A stretch of 64,000 bases of DNA from JBFLVU01 sp964589625 (GCA_964589625.1 CAZPSH010000006.1:69752-133751); one strand, 5' to 3'; shown: positions 26,429-34,076, numbered from the stretch's first letter. Made by a program: numbers and translations. Notes: generated by a model from the letters alone, not told the origin.

Positions 26429-26941
26429 ATGTTCAAGAAACTGTTCCCCGCCGCTCTCGTTGGCGCCCTCTCCCTGCTGACGGTCGGGCTCATGGCCCAG
26501 ACCCGCATCGCCGTCGTGGACGCCATGAAGGTGGCCAACGAAAGCAAGGAGGGGAAGAAGATCCAGGGCGTCCTCAAGGGCGTCCATGATCAGAAGCAGA
26601 GCGAGATCAACTCCAAGGAAACCGACCTGAAGGCCCTGGAGGAGAAAGCCAAGGACCCGAAGATCAGCCAGGAGAAGCGCGACGAGATCCAGAGCCAGTT
26701 CACCCAGAAGATGTACGAGTACCAGGCCTTCGCCAAGGCCGCCACGGACGAGATGGAAAACCGGACCCAGCGCATGCAGGAGGAGTTCCAGGAGAAGCTC
26801 AACCGGGTCCTGACCCAGTACGCGCAGTCCAAGGGGATCTCCCTGGTGGTCGAGAAGGGCATCTGCCTCTACAACGCCGACGCGCTCGACATCACCTCCG
26901 AAGTCATCGCCGCCATGAACCAGGCCTATCCCGGCGCGTAG
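26429..26941 (+). CDS. skp: OmpH/Skp family periplasmic chaperone
   Basis: A 170-residue exported protein with a signal peptide (LVGALSLLTVGLMAQ) and a long charged helical pair (about residues 40-125, rich in K, E and Q) typical of Skp tentacles, ending in VVEKGICLYNADALDITSEVI. Skp holds unfolded outer-membrane proteins on their way to BamA, encoded immediately upstream. An AGGAGG-type site precedes the ATG. Confidence 0.92.
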   Translation: MFKKLFPAALVGALSLLTVGLMAQTRIAVVDAMKVANESKEGKKIQGVLKGVHDQKQSEINSKETDLKALEEKAKDPKISQEKRDEIQSQFTQKMYEYQAFAKAATDEMENRTQRMQEEFQEKLNRVLTQYAQSKGISLVVEKGICLYNADALDITSEVIAAMNQAYPGA

Positions 26942-26945
26942 GACC

Positions 26946-27965
26946 ATGAAGGCGTCGGCCCTCGCCGAGGCCCTCGGAGCCCGGCTCGACGGGAACCCCG
27001 ACCTGGAAATCCGCGGGATCGCCCCCCTGGAGCGGGCCTGCGGGAGCGACGTTTCCTTCCTCGCGAACCCCAAGTACCGGGAGGCCGCGGGGGCCAGCGC
27101 CGCCGGGGCCGTCCTCGTGGGAGCCGGCGAGAGCCTTCCCGGCAAGACCCTCCTGGTCTGCGACGACCCGTACGTGGCCTTCGCTCGGGCTCTGGCCCTC
27201 TTTCATCCCCCGAGGGTCTTCGAACCGGGCGTTCACCCTTCGGCGGTGGTCGGCCCCTCATGCGAGATCTCCGTGGACGCCCACGTGGGTCCCCTCGCCG
27301 TCCTCGGCGAAGGCACGCGGGTGGGTCGTCGCTCGGTGGTGGAGGCGGGGTGCGTGGTGGGCAGGGGGTGCGTCTTGGGCGAGGACTGCCACCTCTATCC
27401 GAGGGTTGTTCTCTATGACGGCACGACCCTCGGGGACCGCGTCGTGCTCCACGCGGGCGTGGTCGTCGGCTCCGACGGCTTCGGGTACGCCCACGAGAAG
27501 GGGCGTCACCTCAAAGTGCCCCAGGTCGGTACCGCCGTGGTGGAGAGCGACGTGGAGATTGGAGCCAACGCGGCCATCGACCGGGGGACCCTGGCCGAGA
27601 CCCGCATCGGAGAGGGAACGAAGATCGACAACTTGGTCCAGATCGGCCACAACGTCCACACCGGACCCGGGTGCATTCTCGTGGCGCAGGCCGGCATCAG
27701 CGGCAGCACGCGCCTGGGGCGGGGCGTCGTCTTCGCCGGGCAGTCGGGGGCCGTGGGTCACATCCGCATCGGGGACGGCGTCAAGGTGGGGGCCAAGTCG
27801 GCCGTCACGAAGGACCTTCCGGACGGGGCCTTCGTCACGGGTCATCCGGCGCAGGACCACAGGGCGTGGCTCAGGGAGCGGGCCCTCTGCGGGCGGCTCG
27901 ACGAGATGGCCCGCCGGCTCAAGACCCTGGAGGAGGCCCTGGCCAGGCCGGACACGGAGGGCTGA
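26946..27965 (+). CDS. lpxD: UDP-3-O-acylglucosamine N-acyltransferase LpxD
   Basis: A 339-residue left-handed beta-helix acyltransferase, third enzyme of lipid A synthesis. The N-terminal uridine-binding domain (DVSFLANPKYREAA) precedes many hexapeptide repeats; the GSDGFGYAHEKGRHLKVPQ stretch and the catalytic His in IGHNVHTG are conserved. It starts four bases after the skp stop. Length and motifs match the family. Confidence 0.95.
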   Translation: MKASALAEALGARLDGNPDLEIRGIAPLERACGSDVSFLANPKYREAAGASAAGAVLVGAGESLPGKTLLVCDDPYVAFARALALFHPPRVFEPGVHPSAVVGPSCEISVDAHVGPLAVLGEGTRVGRRSVVEAGCVVGRGCVLGEDCHLYPRVVLYDGTTLGDRVVLHAGVVVGSDGFGYAHEKGRHLKVPQVGTAVVESDVEIGANAAIDRGTLAETRIGEGTKIDNLVQIGHNVHTGPGCILVAQAGISGSTRLGRGVVFAGQSGAVGHIRIGDGVKVGAKSAVTKDLPDGAFVTGHPAQDHRAWLRERALCGRLDEMARRLKTLEEALARPDTEG

Positions 27966-27968
27966 GAC

Positions 27969-28400
27969 ATGATGGACGTGGTGGAGATTCAGAAGATCCT
28001 GCCCCACCGGTACCCTTTCCTTCTCGTAGACCGCATCCTGGAGATCGATCCGGGCAAGCGCATCGTGGGCGTCAAGAACGTGACGGTGAACGAGGAGTTC
28101 TTCCTCGGCCACTTTCCAGGAAAACCGGTCATGCCCGGCGTCCTCATCGTGGAGGCCATGGCCCAGGTGGGGGGCGTCCTCCTCCTCAAGGACATGCCGG
28201 AGCGGGAGCACAAGCTGGTCCTGTTCGCGGGGATCGACGAGGCCCGCTTCCGTCGTCCCGTCGTACCCGGCGACCAGATCCGGTTCGAGGTGGAGGTGCT
28301 CCGCCTGAAGTCCTCCACCTGCAAGCTTCAGGGCAGGGCGTACGTGGACGGAAACCTCGTGGCCGAGGCGGTGATCCTCTCCGCCATGGTGGACCGCTGA
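27969..28400 (+). CDS. fabZ: 3-hydroxyacyl-[ACP] dehydratase FabZ
   Basis: A 143-residue hot-dog-fold dehydratase. The catalytic His is in LPHRYPFLLVDRI and the Glu in VMPGVLIVEAMAQ. It dehydrates 3-hydroxyacyl-ACP in fatty acid synthesis and competes with LpxA/LpxD for 3-hydroxyacyl chains; its place between lpxD and lpxA is the usual one. The second codon is also ATG. Confidence 0.96.
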   Translation: MMDVVEIQKILPHRYPFLLVDRILEIDPGKRIVGVKNVTVNEEFFLGHFPGKPVMPGVLIVEAMAQVGGVLLLKDMPEREHKLVLFAGIDEARFRRPVVPGDQIRFEVEVLRLKSSTCKLQGRAYVDGNLVAEAVILSAMVDR

Positions 28401-28437
28401 GGACGGCGGCCGCGTGTCCGCCCTGGGAGCGCGAGAG

Positions 28438-29223
28438 ATGACGACGAGCATTCATCCGACGGCGGTTGTGGAGAAGGGGGCGAGGGTCTCCGATGGCTGC
28501 ACCATCGGCCCCTTCTGTTACGTGGGGCCCGAGGTGAGCCTGGGGGAGCGTTGCTCCCTGGGCCCCCACTGCGTGCTCCACGGGAAGGTGACCCTGGGGT
28601 CGGGCAACACGTTGGTGTCCCACGCGGCCATCGGCGGCCCTCCCCAGGATATCGGCTACCGGGGCGAGCCCAGCGAGGTGGTCGTCGGCGACGACAACGT
28701 CTTCCGCGAGTTCGTCACCGTGAACCGGGCCACCACCAAGGAGCAGCGGATCACGCGGCTCGGAAGCAAAGGCCTCTACATGGCCTACTGCCATATCGCC
28801 CACGACTGCGTCGTTTCGGACAACGTGATCTTCGCCAACAACGCGACCTTGGCGGGCCACGTCCACGTGGGAAAGCACTCCACCGTGGGCGCCCTCTCCG
28901 CCATCCACCAGTTCTGCACGGTGGGCGACTACGCCTTCATCGGCGGAGGCTCCATCATCACCCGGGACGTCCTTCCCTTCATGAAGACGGTGGGCGCCCG
29001 CGGCGAGGGGAAGACCTACGGCGTAAACACCATCGGCCTCCAACGCAAGGGCTTCTCCGCGGAGTCCATCGAGGCCCTGAAGGGGGCCTACCGGACCCTC
29101 TTCCACTCCAAACTCCTCTTCACGGAGGCGCTGGGCGTTGCGGAGGGGAAGTACGGCGCCGTGCCCGAGGTGGCGTATCTCCTGCGGTTCATCCGGGAGT
29201 CCAAGCGGGGCATCCAGAGGTGA
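28438..29223 (+). CDS. lpxA: UDP-N-acetylglucosamine acyltransferase LpxA
   Basis: A 261-residue left-handed beta-helix enzyme that commits UDP-GlcNAc to lipid A. The N-terminal SIHPTAVVEKGARVSDGCTIGPF and the catalytic His in CHIAHDCVVSDNVIFANN are clear, and the C-terminal helical domain (GFSAESIEALKGAYRTLFHSKL) is complete. The ATG at 28438 gives the family N-terminus and has GGGAG eight bases upstream; an in-frame GTG lies 24 bases before it. Confidence 0.95.
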   Translation: MTTSIHPTAVVEKGARVSDGCTIGPFCYVGPEVSLGERCSLGPHCVLHGKVTLGSGNTLVSHAAIGGPPQDIGYRGEPSEVVVGDDNVFREFVTVNRATTKEQRITRLGSKGLYMAYCHIAHDCVVSDNVIFANNATLAGHVHVGKHSTVGALSAIHQFCTVGDYAFIGGGSIITRDVLPFMKTVGARGEGKTYGVNTIGLQRKGFSAESIEALKGAYRTLFHSKLLFTEALGVAEGKYGAVPEVAYLLRFIRESKRGIQR

Positions 29224-29251
29224 AGGCCGACTGCGGGAAGGGAGGCCGCCG

Positions 29252-30190
29252 ATGGGCGATTTGAGGATCGCGGTGGTGGGCGTGGGGAGTCTCGGACAGC
29301 ACCACGCGCGGATTCTGGCCGACCTCGAAGGCGTTCGCCTGGCGGCCGTCGTGGACGCCGACCGGGCCCGCGCGGCGGAGATCGCCGGAAGATACGGCAT
29401 CCCGGCCCTTGCCCCCGAAGATCCCCTCCCACCGGTGGAGGGCGTCGTTGTGGCGGCTCCCACGCGACTCCACCGGGACCTGGCCGTGCGCTTCCTGGGT
29501 GCCGGAATCGGGGTCCTGTGCGAGAAGCCCATGGCCACCACGCTCGAGGAGTGCGACGCCATCCTGGCGGCCCAGTCCCGGTCCGGCGCGCCCCTCCTCG
29601 TGGGCCACATCGAGCACTTCAACCCGGGCGTGGAGGCGCTGTCGGCCCACGTCCTCTCCCCCGGATTCCTGGAGGTCCACCGGCTGGGGGTCTTCGTGCC
29701 GCGTTCCCTGGACGTGGACGTGGTGCTGGACCTCATGATTCACGACATCGAGATCGCCCAGAGCCTGGTCCGGCGTCCCGTCTCCAAGGTGGAGGCAGTG
29801 GGCGTCTCGGTTCTCACACCCTACGTGGACCTCGCCAACGCCCGCCTCACCTTCGAGGGGGGGTGCGTCGCCAACTTGACCGCCAGCCGGATTTCCCGGG
29901 ACAAGGTCCGGAAGCTCCGCCTCTTCCAGAAGAACGCCTATTTGAGCGTGGATTACGCCGAGCAGGCCGTCGAATACTACCGAGTCGAAGACGGACCCGG
30001 CGGGCGAGCCATCCAGAAGGTGCCCGTGGCGGTGGAGAAGAAGGAGCCCCTGAGAAGGGAGCTCGAGCACTTCGCCGCGATCCTCGGGGGCCGTGAAGCG
30101 CCCCGAGTGGACGGACGGGCGGCGCGGGACGCCGTGGCCGTCGCCCAGGCCATCCTCACATGCATGGCCCAGCAGACCCCGCTGGAATAG
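29252..30190 (+). CDS. Gfo/Idh/MocA-family oxidoreductase in the lipid A cluster
   Basis: A 312-residue NAD(P)-dependent sugar oxidoreductase. The N-terminal Rossmann motif VVGVGSLGQHHARIL and the CEKPMATT motif define the family, and IHDIEIAQSL sits in the C-terminal domain. Its place after lpxA recalls GnnA, which oxidises UDP-GlcNAc for 2,3-diamino lipid A, but no GnnB transaminase gene follows, so that assignment is only a suggestion. GGGAAGGGAGG precedes the ATG. The 3' end overlaps the next gene by 31 bases. Confidence 0.85.
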   Translation: MGDLRIAVVGVGSLGQHHARILADLEGVRLAAVVDADRARAAEIAGRYGIPALAPEDPLPPVEGVVVAAPTRLHRDLAVRFLGAGIGVLCEKPMATTLEECDAILAAQSRSGAPLLVGHIEHFNPGVEALSAHVLSPGFLEVHRLGVFVPRSLDVDVVLDLMIHDIEIAQSLVRRPVSKVEAVGVSVLTPYVDLANARLTFEGGCVANLTASRISRDKVRKLRLFQKNAYLSVDYAEQAVEYYRVEDGPGGRAIQKVPVAVEKKEPLRRELEHFAAILGGREAPRVDGRAARDAVAVAQAILTCMAQQTPLE

Positions 30191-31236
30191 ACGCCCTCCT
30201 GGGCGGACTCTGCTCCCCCGCCGCCCACGGCTTCGCCTGGGCGGTGGCCCGGGGGGGCCGCAGGCTGGCTTCCGGATGGGGCGGCGACGCGGTCTCCCGG
30301 CCGGAGCGCCACCCCGTCGCCGAAGACACCCTCTGGGACCTGGCCTCCCTGACCAAGCCCCTCGCCACGGCGCTCCTCACCCTGCGGGCCTCCCAAGTCG
30401 GCCGGGTGGACCTCCTGGAGCCCCTCCCGGGGACGGATCCTCCCTGCACCCCCCTCGACCTCCTCCGCCACGAGGCGGGCTTCCCTCCCTGGCTTCCCCT
30501 GTACGCCTTCTCGGGGGATCGCGCCGAGGCCCGGACCTGGCTCGCTTCCCGGTGCCCCCGGCGGCTCCCCTCCGGAACGGCCGAGTACTCCTGCCTGGGC
30601 TACCTTCTTCTGGGCCTCCACCTGGAGGAGAGCCTGGGCGCATCCCTGGACCGGCTCTTTCGGGAGTTCGTCGCCGCCCCGCTGGGCCTGTCCGCGGAGG
30701 GCGCCCTGTTCCGTCCTCCCGGATCGCTCCGCTTGAGGACCGCCGCCACGGAGCTCGACGGGGCCCACGAAGCCGCCCTGGCCCGTCCCCACGGGGCTCA
30801 CCCTCCTCCCTTCACTCGGGGCCTGGCCTGGGGGGAAGTCCACGACGGAAACGCCCGGTTTCTCGGAGGCGCCGCCGGAAACGCGGGCCTCTTTGCCTCC
30901 CTCGGGGCGGTGGAGCGCCTGTGCGAGGCCTTCCGGCCGGCGACGGGCTTCCTGGACGCCCGATCCCTCGACTTGGCCTGGACGAGCCCCCACGGGCGGG
31001 GCCAGCGCCGGACGGCCGGCTGGAAGGCTTCGGATTCCGAGGGATGGTCCGTGGCACCACTCTTGCGAGTAGGGTCGGTAGGCCATGAGGGCTTCACGGG
31101 CACCGCGGCCTATCTGGAACCGGGCGAGGGGAGGACCTTCATTTTGTTGACCAACCGGATCCATCCGGCCCATCCCGGAACGGACTTCGCGCCCGTCCGC
31201 GCCGCCTTCGTCCGGTCCGCCGGGGACTTGGCATGA
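30160..31236 (+). CDS. serine hydrolase of the beta-lactamase / penicillin-binding class C family
   Basis: A 358-residue protein with the SxxK motif in LASLTKP (about residue 64) and a Tyr motif YSCLGYLLLG where the family usually has YSN; HEGFTGT serves as the third motif. No signal peptide is evident, so it may be cytoplasmic. Such proteins include esterases, transpeptidase-like enzymes and D-peptidases; substrate unknown. The ATG at 30160 lies 31 bases inside the upstream gene; a later start cannot be ruled out. Confidence 0.75.
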   Translation: MHGPADPAGIDALLGGLCSPAAHGFAWAVARGGRRLASGWGGDAVSRPERHPVAEDTLWDLASLTKPLATALLTLRASQVGRVDLLEPLPGTDPPCTPLDLLRHEAGFPPWLPLYAFSGDRAEARTWLASRCPRRLPSGTAEYSCLGYLLLGLHLEESLGASLDRLFREFVAAPLGLSAEGALFRPPGSLRLRTAATELDGAHEAALARPHGAHPPPFTRGLAWGEVHDGNARFLGGAAGNAGLFASLGAVERLCEAFRPATGFLDARSLDLAWTSPHGRGQRRTAGWKASDSEGWSVAPLLRVGSVGHEGFTGTAAYLEPGEGRTFILLTNRIHPAHPGTDFAPVRAAFVRSAGDLA

Positions 31237-32297
31237 GAGACCGCTGGACCCGAAGTGCGGCCTTCCTTCTTGCCCTGGGCTTGCACCTCCTCCTCCTGCT
31301 GGTGGGGGGCCGGCAGTACATGACGGCCACCTCCAACCCGGCGCGCATCAACCAGGCGGCGCGTCACCTTCCCCAGGAGGTGAACGGCCGGCCGGTGCGG
31401 TTCATTTACGTGAAGGACATGGAGCCCTCAAAGGAGCCGCCCCTCGACCCCTCCCGGCTCTCGGACCTGAATCGCAGGGGCGCGAGCCCCGACCCGCGCA
31501 AGGGCTCTTCCCCGGATCCCACGTCCCTCGGGCGGAGCCCCGTGCGCCAAGCCGGTGGGCCCGGAGACGCCCCTGTGACCCGACCCTCGGTCCAGCCTAT
31601 CCCAGGCGGGCCGCCCTCCACCCGGCCCGAGCCTCCGGGCGCTTCGGCGCGCCCGGAACCGCCGCGGAGCCAGGCCGCCTCCCCTTCCCGCCCCCACCAG
31701 AATACGAAGGCCAAGGCCGATCGGGAAAGATCGGGCCGGGAGATCGCGCCCGGGAGCCCCTCGGAAGCGGAGAAGGGGCTGCCCGTGGGAGGCTCGGAGG
31801 AGGCCGCCGCGGCCCCGTCGAAGGGACCGGGCAGGACCGACCCGCGGCGCACCGACCCCACACGACCCGGCGCCGAACGGCCGGGGGCCCTCGCCGCTCA
31901 AATCCAGCAGATGATGATGGGAAGCCTCCAAGGCGGGTACGACAACCCCAACGCCAGCCGGCTGAACACGGGGGCCCTCTCCTTCGACACGGCGGCTTGG
32001 GACCTGGGGCCCTATGCTCGCAAGGTACAGGAGCGCGTGGAAAGCAACTGGCGCATTCCCCAGGCCCAGATGGTGCTGAGACAGAAGGGGTGGGTCGCGA
32101 TCCGCTTTTCGATCCAGAAGGACGGCCGGATCACCGACATTTACCTGGACCGTCAATCGGGGATCCCCTCCTACGACCAGTCCGCCATGAACGCGCTGAT
32201 CTCCTCCAACCCGCTCCCCCCCCTTCCCGAGCAGGTCACGACCCCCGAGCTGTCGGCGGTCTTTCGCTTCTTCTACAACATCCCCGAGGAGGAATGA
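31233..32297 (+). CDS. TonB/TolA-like protein with N-terminal anchor and proline-rich spacer
   Basis: A 354-residue protein: one N-terminal membrane helix (SAAFLLALGLHLLLLLVGG), a long Pro/Arg/Ser-rich spacer (about residues 65-215) and a C-terminal TonB-type domain (YARKVQERVESNWRIPQ, then GWVAIRFSIQKDGRITDIYL and SAVFRFFYN). It probably links the inner-membrane proton motive force or a scaffold to the outer membrane. ExbB/ExbD genes are not nearby. It overlaps the serine hydrolase gene (ATGA). Confidence 0.85.
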   Translation: MRDRWTRSAAFLLALGLHLLLLLVGGRQYMTATSNPARINQAARHLPQEVNGRPVRFIYVKDMEPSKEPPLDPSRLSDLNRRGASPDPRKGSSPDPTSLGRSPVRQAGGPGDAPVTRPSVQPIPGGPPSTRPEPPGASARPEPPRSQAASPSRPHQNTKAKADRERSGREIAPGSPSEAEKGLPVGGSEEAAAAPSKGPGRTDPRRTDPTRPGAERPGALAAQIQQMMMGSLQGGYDNPNASRLNTGALSFDTAAWDLGPYARKVQERVESNWRIPQAQMVLRQKGWVAIRFSIQKDGRITDIYLDRQSGIPSYDQSAMNALISSNPLPPLPEQVTTPELSAVFRFFYNIPEEE

Positions 32298-32304
32298 GCG
32301 GGTG

Positions 32305-32320
32305 TGGCACGTCTCTTGCT
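32305..32320 (+). promoter_or_regulatory. sigma-54 promoter 1 of the intergenic region
   Basis: TGGCAC (32305-32310), GTCTC, TTGCT (32316-32320): a full -24/-12 match. Transcription should start near 32331. Confidence 0.8.
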
Positions 32321-32330
32321 GCATGGTAGT

Positions 32331-32384
32331 CATCCTCATACCCCCCTCCATTCCTCTTACGGCCCCGCAAGGGGCTCTTTTTTT
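32331..32384 (+). ncRNA. candidate small RNA 1, sigma-54 driven, C/U-rich with intrinsic terminator
   Basis: From the predicted start to the end of a U-tract is about 54 bases. The first 30 are almost pure C, U and A, including CCCCCCTCCATTCCTCTTAC; then comes a short G/C hairpin with GCAA loop and seven T. There is no open frame. The single-stranded CCUCC is complementary to Shine-Dalgarno sequences. Existence is inferred from promoter plus terminator only. Confidence 0.55.
32361..32384 (+). terminator. rho-independent terminator closing small RNA 1
   Basis: GGCCCC, loop GCAA, GGGGCT, then CTTTTTTT: a 5-6 bp G/C stem and a seven-T run. It could also end read-through from the tonB-like gene. 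Confidence 0.82.
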
Positions 32385-32530
32385 GTCCACCGCCACCGCC
32401 TGCGTCCTTTATGACTCAATTCGGGTCCCCGGAGGCACGAAGGGGGCCCTTCCGCCCAGGGCATTCGGAGCCGTCCCGAACCCGGAAGGACTGGTTCCAA
32501 ACCCGTTCAGGGGACGGAGACCCGGCCCAA

Positions 32531-32558
32531 GTGGCACACCGTGCCCTTGTGGCACACC
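32531..32558 (+). repeat. direct repeat GTGGCACACC, possible activator sites
   Basis: GTGGCACACC occurs at 32531-32540 and 32549-32558, 18 bases apart. The first continues into GTGCC, giving the dyad GGCAC-ACC-GTGCC. They lie about 40-65 bases upstream of sigma-54 promoter 2, where an NtrC-type activator could bind; they also look like decayed -24 boxes. Confidence 0.5.
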
Positions 32559-32597
32559 TTTTCGTCCTTGAAACGGCCCGATTCGCCCCGTTTCGGT

Positions 32598-32613
32598 TGG
32601 CATACGCCTTGCT
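32598..32613 (+). promoter_or_regulatory. sigma-54 promoter 2 of the intergenic region
   Basis: TGGCAT (32598-32603), ACGCC, TTGCT (32609-32613): one mismatch to the -24 consensus, exact -12 and spacing. Transcription should start near 32624. Confidence 0.7.
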
Positions 32614-32623
32614 TTACTCAAGG

Positions 32624-32690
32624 CGTTGCCTAACCCCCTCCCTTCCCTCCCGCGGGAGCCCTTCGGGGCTCCCGCACCTCCTTTCCGGGC
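32624..32690 (+). ncRNA. candidate small RNA 2, sigma-54 driven, C/U-rich leader, UUCG hairpin and 16S-like 3' tail
   Basis: After the predicted start comes a C/U stretch (AACCCCCTCCCTTCCC) resembling the one in small RNA 1, then a perfect 10-bp stem with TTCG loop (32652-32675) and CACCTCCTTTC. That tail equals the anti-Shine-Dalgarno end of 16S rRNA. The 3' boundary is a guess, since no U-run follows the hairpin. No open frame. Transcription is unproven. Confidence 0.5.
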
Positions 32691-32705
32691 TCCGCGACTC
32701 GGCCG

Positions 32706-32734
32706 TTTGGCACATGCCCCGCCGTGTGGAATAC
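32706..32734 (+). promoter_or_regulatory. weak sigma-70 promoter of the MFS gene
   Basis: -35 TTGGCA (32706-32711), 17 bases, -10 AATACT (32729-32734). Five of six and four of six matches. The GTG start of the transporter follows at 32829. Confidence 0.4.
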
Positions 32735-32828
32735 TGTGCCCCCGCCGGCCGGGGGATATCCGGAGGCGGGGTTCGTTCACCCCGGAGGTCCCGGCGGACT
32801 GCCGGAGCGCCACTCGACGGGAGGATAG

Positions 32829-34013
32829 GTGAAAGCCCGATCCCCTCTGGCCCTGGTCTTCCTCATCGTTTTCATCGACCTCATGGGGTTCGGAATCGTC
32901 ATCCCCTTGCTGCCCATGTACGGGGAGGCCTACCACCCCACGCCGATGGCATTCGGCTTCATGATGGCCTCCTACTCGCTGATGCAGTTTCTCTTTTCGC
33001 CGCTCATGGGACGCATCTCCGACCGCTTCGGGAGGCGCCCGGTGCTCCTCCTGTCGCTCGCGGGAACGGTGGCCGGGTACCTTCTCTTCGCCCTGCAGGG
33101 CTCCTTCCTCATGCTGGTCGTGGCCCGGGTCGTGGGAGGCGTCATGGGGGCCAACGTGGCCACGGCCCAGGCGGTCATCGCGGACATCACCGGGCCCGAA
33201 GACCGCGCGCGCGGGATGGGGCTCATCGGCGCCGCATTCGGCCTCGGGTTCATCCTGGGCCCGGCCCTCGGCGGCACGGCGCATCGCCTGGGCCACTCCT
33301 TCCCGGGGCTCCTGGCGGCGGCCCTCTCGGCCACGGCCCTGCTCCTGGCCTGGTTCACCCTCCCCGAGACCTGGCCCCCCGAGCGCCGCGCCCAGGCGCC
33401 GGTCTCAGGGAGGGGGTGGTTCGAACCGCGGCAGTTGGCGGTGGCCCTGCGCCATCCCAAGGTCGGCCTCCTCCTGGTCCTGTTCTTTCTCTCCACCTTC
33501 GCCTTCGCGAACTTCGAGTCCACCTTCGCCCTGCTCCTGCTCGAGCGATTCGGCCTCACCATGATCCAGGTCACCTATCTCTTCGTGTTCATCGGCGTAC
33601 TGGCCGCCCTCGTGCAAGGGGGTTTGGTGGGGAGGCTTTCCCGGAGGTTCGGTGAGCGCAATCTGATCCTGACCGGCGCCGTCCTCCTGCTGCCCGCCTA
33701 CCTCGCCATGGTGGGGGTGGCCTCCCTCCCCGCCCTCCTCGGAATCCTGCCGGTCCTCGCCCTGGGGGCCGGTTTGGTGGGACCGGCCCTCTCTTCCCTC
33801 GTCTCCCGCCTGTCGGCCGAGGACGAGCAGGGGGGAATCCTGGGCGTGTACCAGTCCATGGCCTCCCTCGCCCGCATCCTCGGCCCCTTCTGGGGCGTCT
33901 ACGCCTTCTCCCGCTTCGGGAGCGCGACCCCCTACTGGACCGCCGCGGGGACGGCCGTTCTGGTCCTTCTCCTGGCCCTCGCGCTCTGGTCGAAGCCGGG
34001 CGATACGGCCTGA
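32829..34013 (+). CDS. MFS drug/metabolite exporter (TetA-like, DHA1 family)
   Basis: A 394-residue inner-membrane transporter with 12 predicted spans. The N-terminal IDLMGFGIVIPLLPMY and the loop motif GRISDRFGRRPVLLLSLAG are hallmarks of the tetracycline/H+ antiporter group, as is ARVVGGVMGANVATAQAVIADITGPEDRARGMG. Substrate cannot be inferred. The GTG at 32829 has GGGAGGAT upstream. Regulation may be linked to the unusual non-coding region in front of it. Confidence 0.88.
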   Translation: MKARSPLALVFLIVFIDLMGFGIVIPLLPMYGEAYHPTPMAFGFMMASYSLMQFLFSPLMGRISDRFGRRPVLLLSLAGTVAGYLLFALQGSFLMLVVARVVGGVMGANVATAQAVIADITGPEDRARGMGLIGAAFGLGFILGPALGGTAHRLGHSFPGLLAAALSATALLLAWFTLPETWPPERRAQAPVSGRGWFEPRQLAVALRHPKVGLLLVLFFLSTFAFANFESTFALLLLERFGLTMIQVTYLFVFIGVLAALVQGGLVGRLSRRFGERNLILTGAVLLLPAYLAMVGVASLPALLGILPVLALGAGLVGPALSSLVSRLSAEDEQGGILGVYQSMASLARILGPFWGVYAFSRFGSATPYWTAAGTAVLVLLLALALWSKPGDTA

Positions 34014-34050
34014 GGCCCCGACCCCTCGTCCCCTGAAACGCGAAGGCCCC

Positions 34051-34076
34051 CCCGAAGGAGGGCCCCGTTCGCGCGG
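34051..34076. terminator. possible bidirectional terminator between convergent genes
   Basis: An imperfect G/C hairpin (GGCCCCCCCGAAGGAGGGCC region) lies between the stops of the MFS gene (+) and the ferritin-like gene (-). No clear T-run on either side, so this is tentative. Confidence 0.3.

Larger units (their letters stand above)
32298..32828. other. 531-base non-coding region with tandem sigma-54 promoters, small-RNA candidates and TGGCA boxes
   Basis: No convincing coding frame. The region holds five TGGCA-type boxes on the plus strand (32305, 32532, 32550, 32598, 32708), two with a proper -12 element, a rho-independent terminator at 32361-32384, a 10-bp UUCG hairpin at 32652-32675, two GTGGCACACC direct repeats and a sigma-70 promoter for the MFS gene. 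The part 32385-32530 shows nothing I can name. Confidence 0.75.

Noticed and set aside
28414..28437. GTG start adding eight residues to LpxA
   Set aside because: The family begins with the SIHPTA strand right after ATG 28438, which has a better placed ribosome binding site.
32329..32655. Plus-strand frames in the gap before the MFS gene
   Set aside because: Composition and lack of ribosome binding sites speak against coding; the sigma-54 promoters and hairpins explain the region better.
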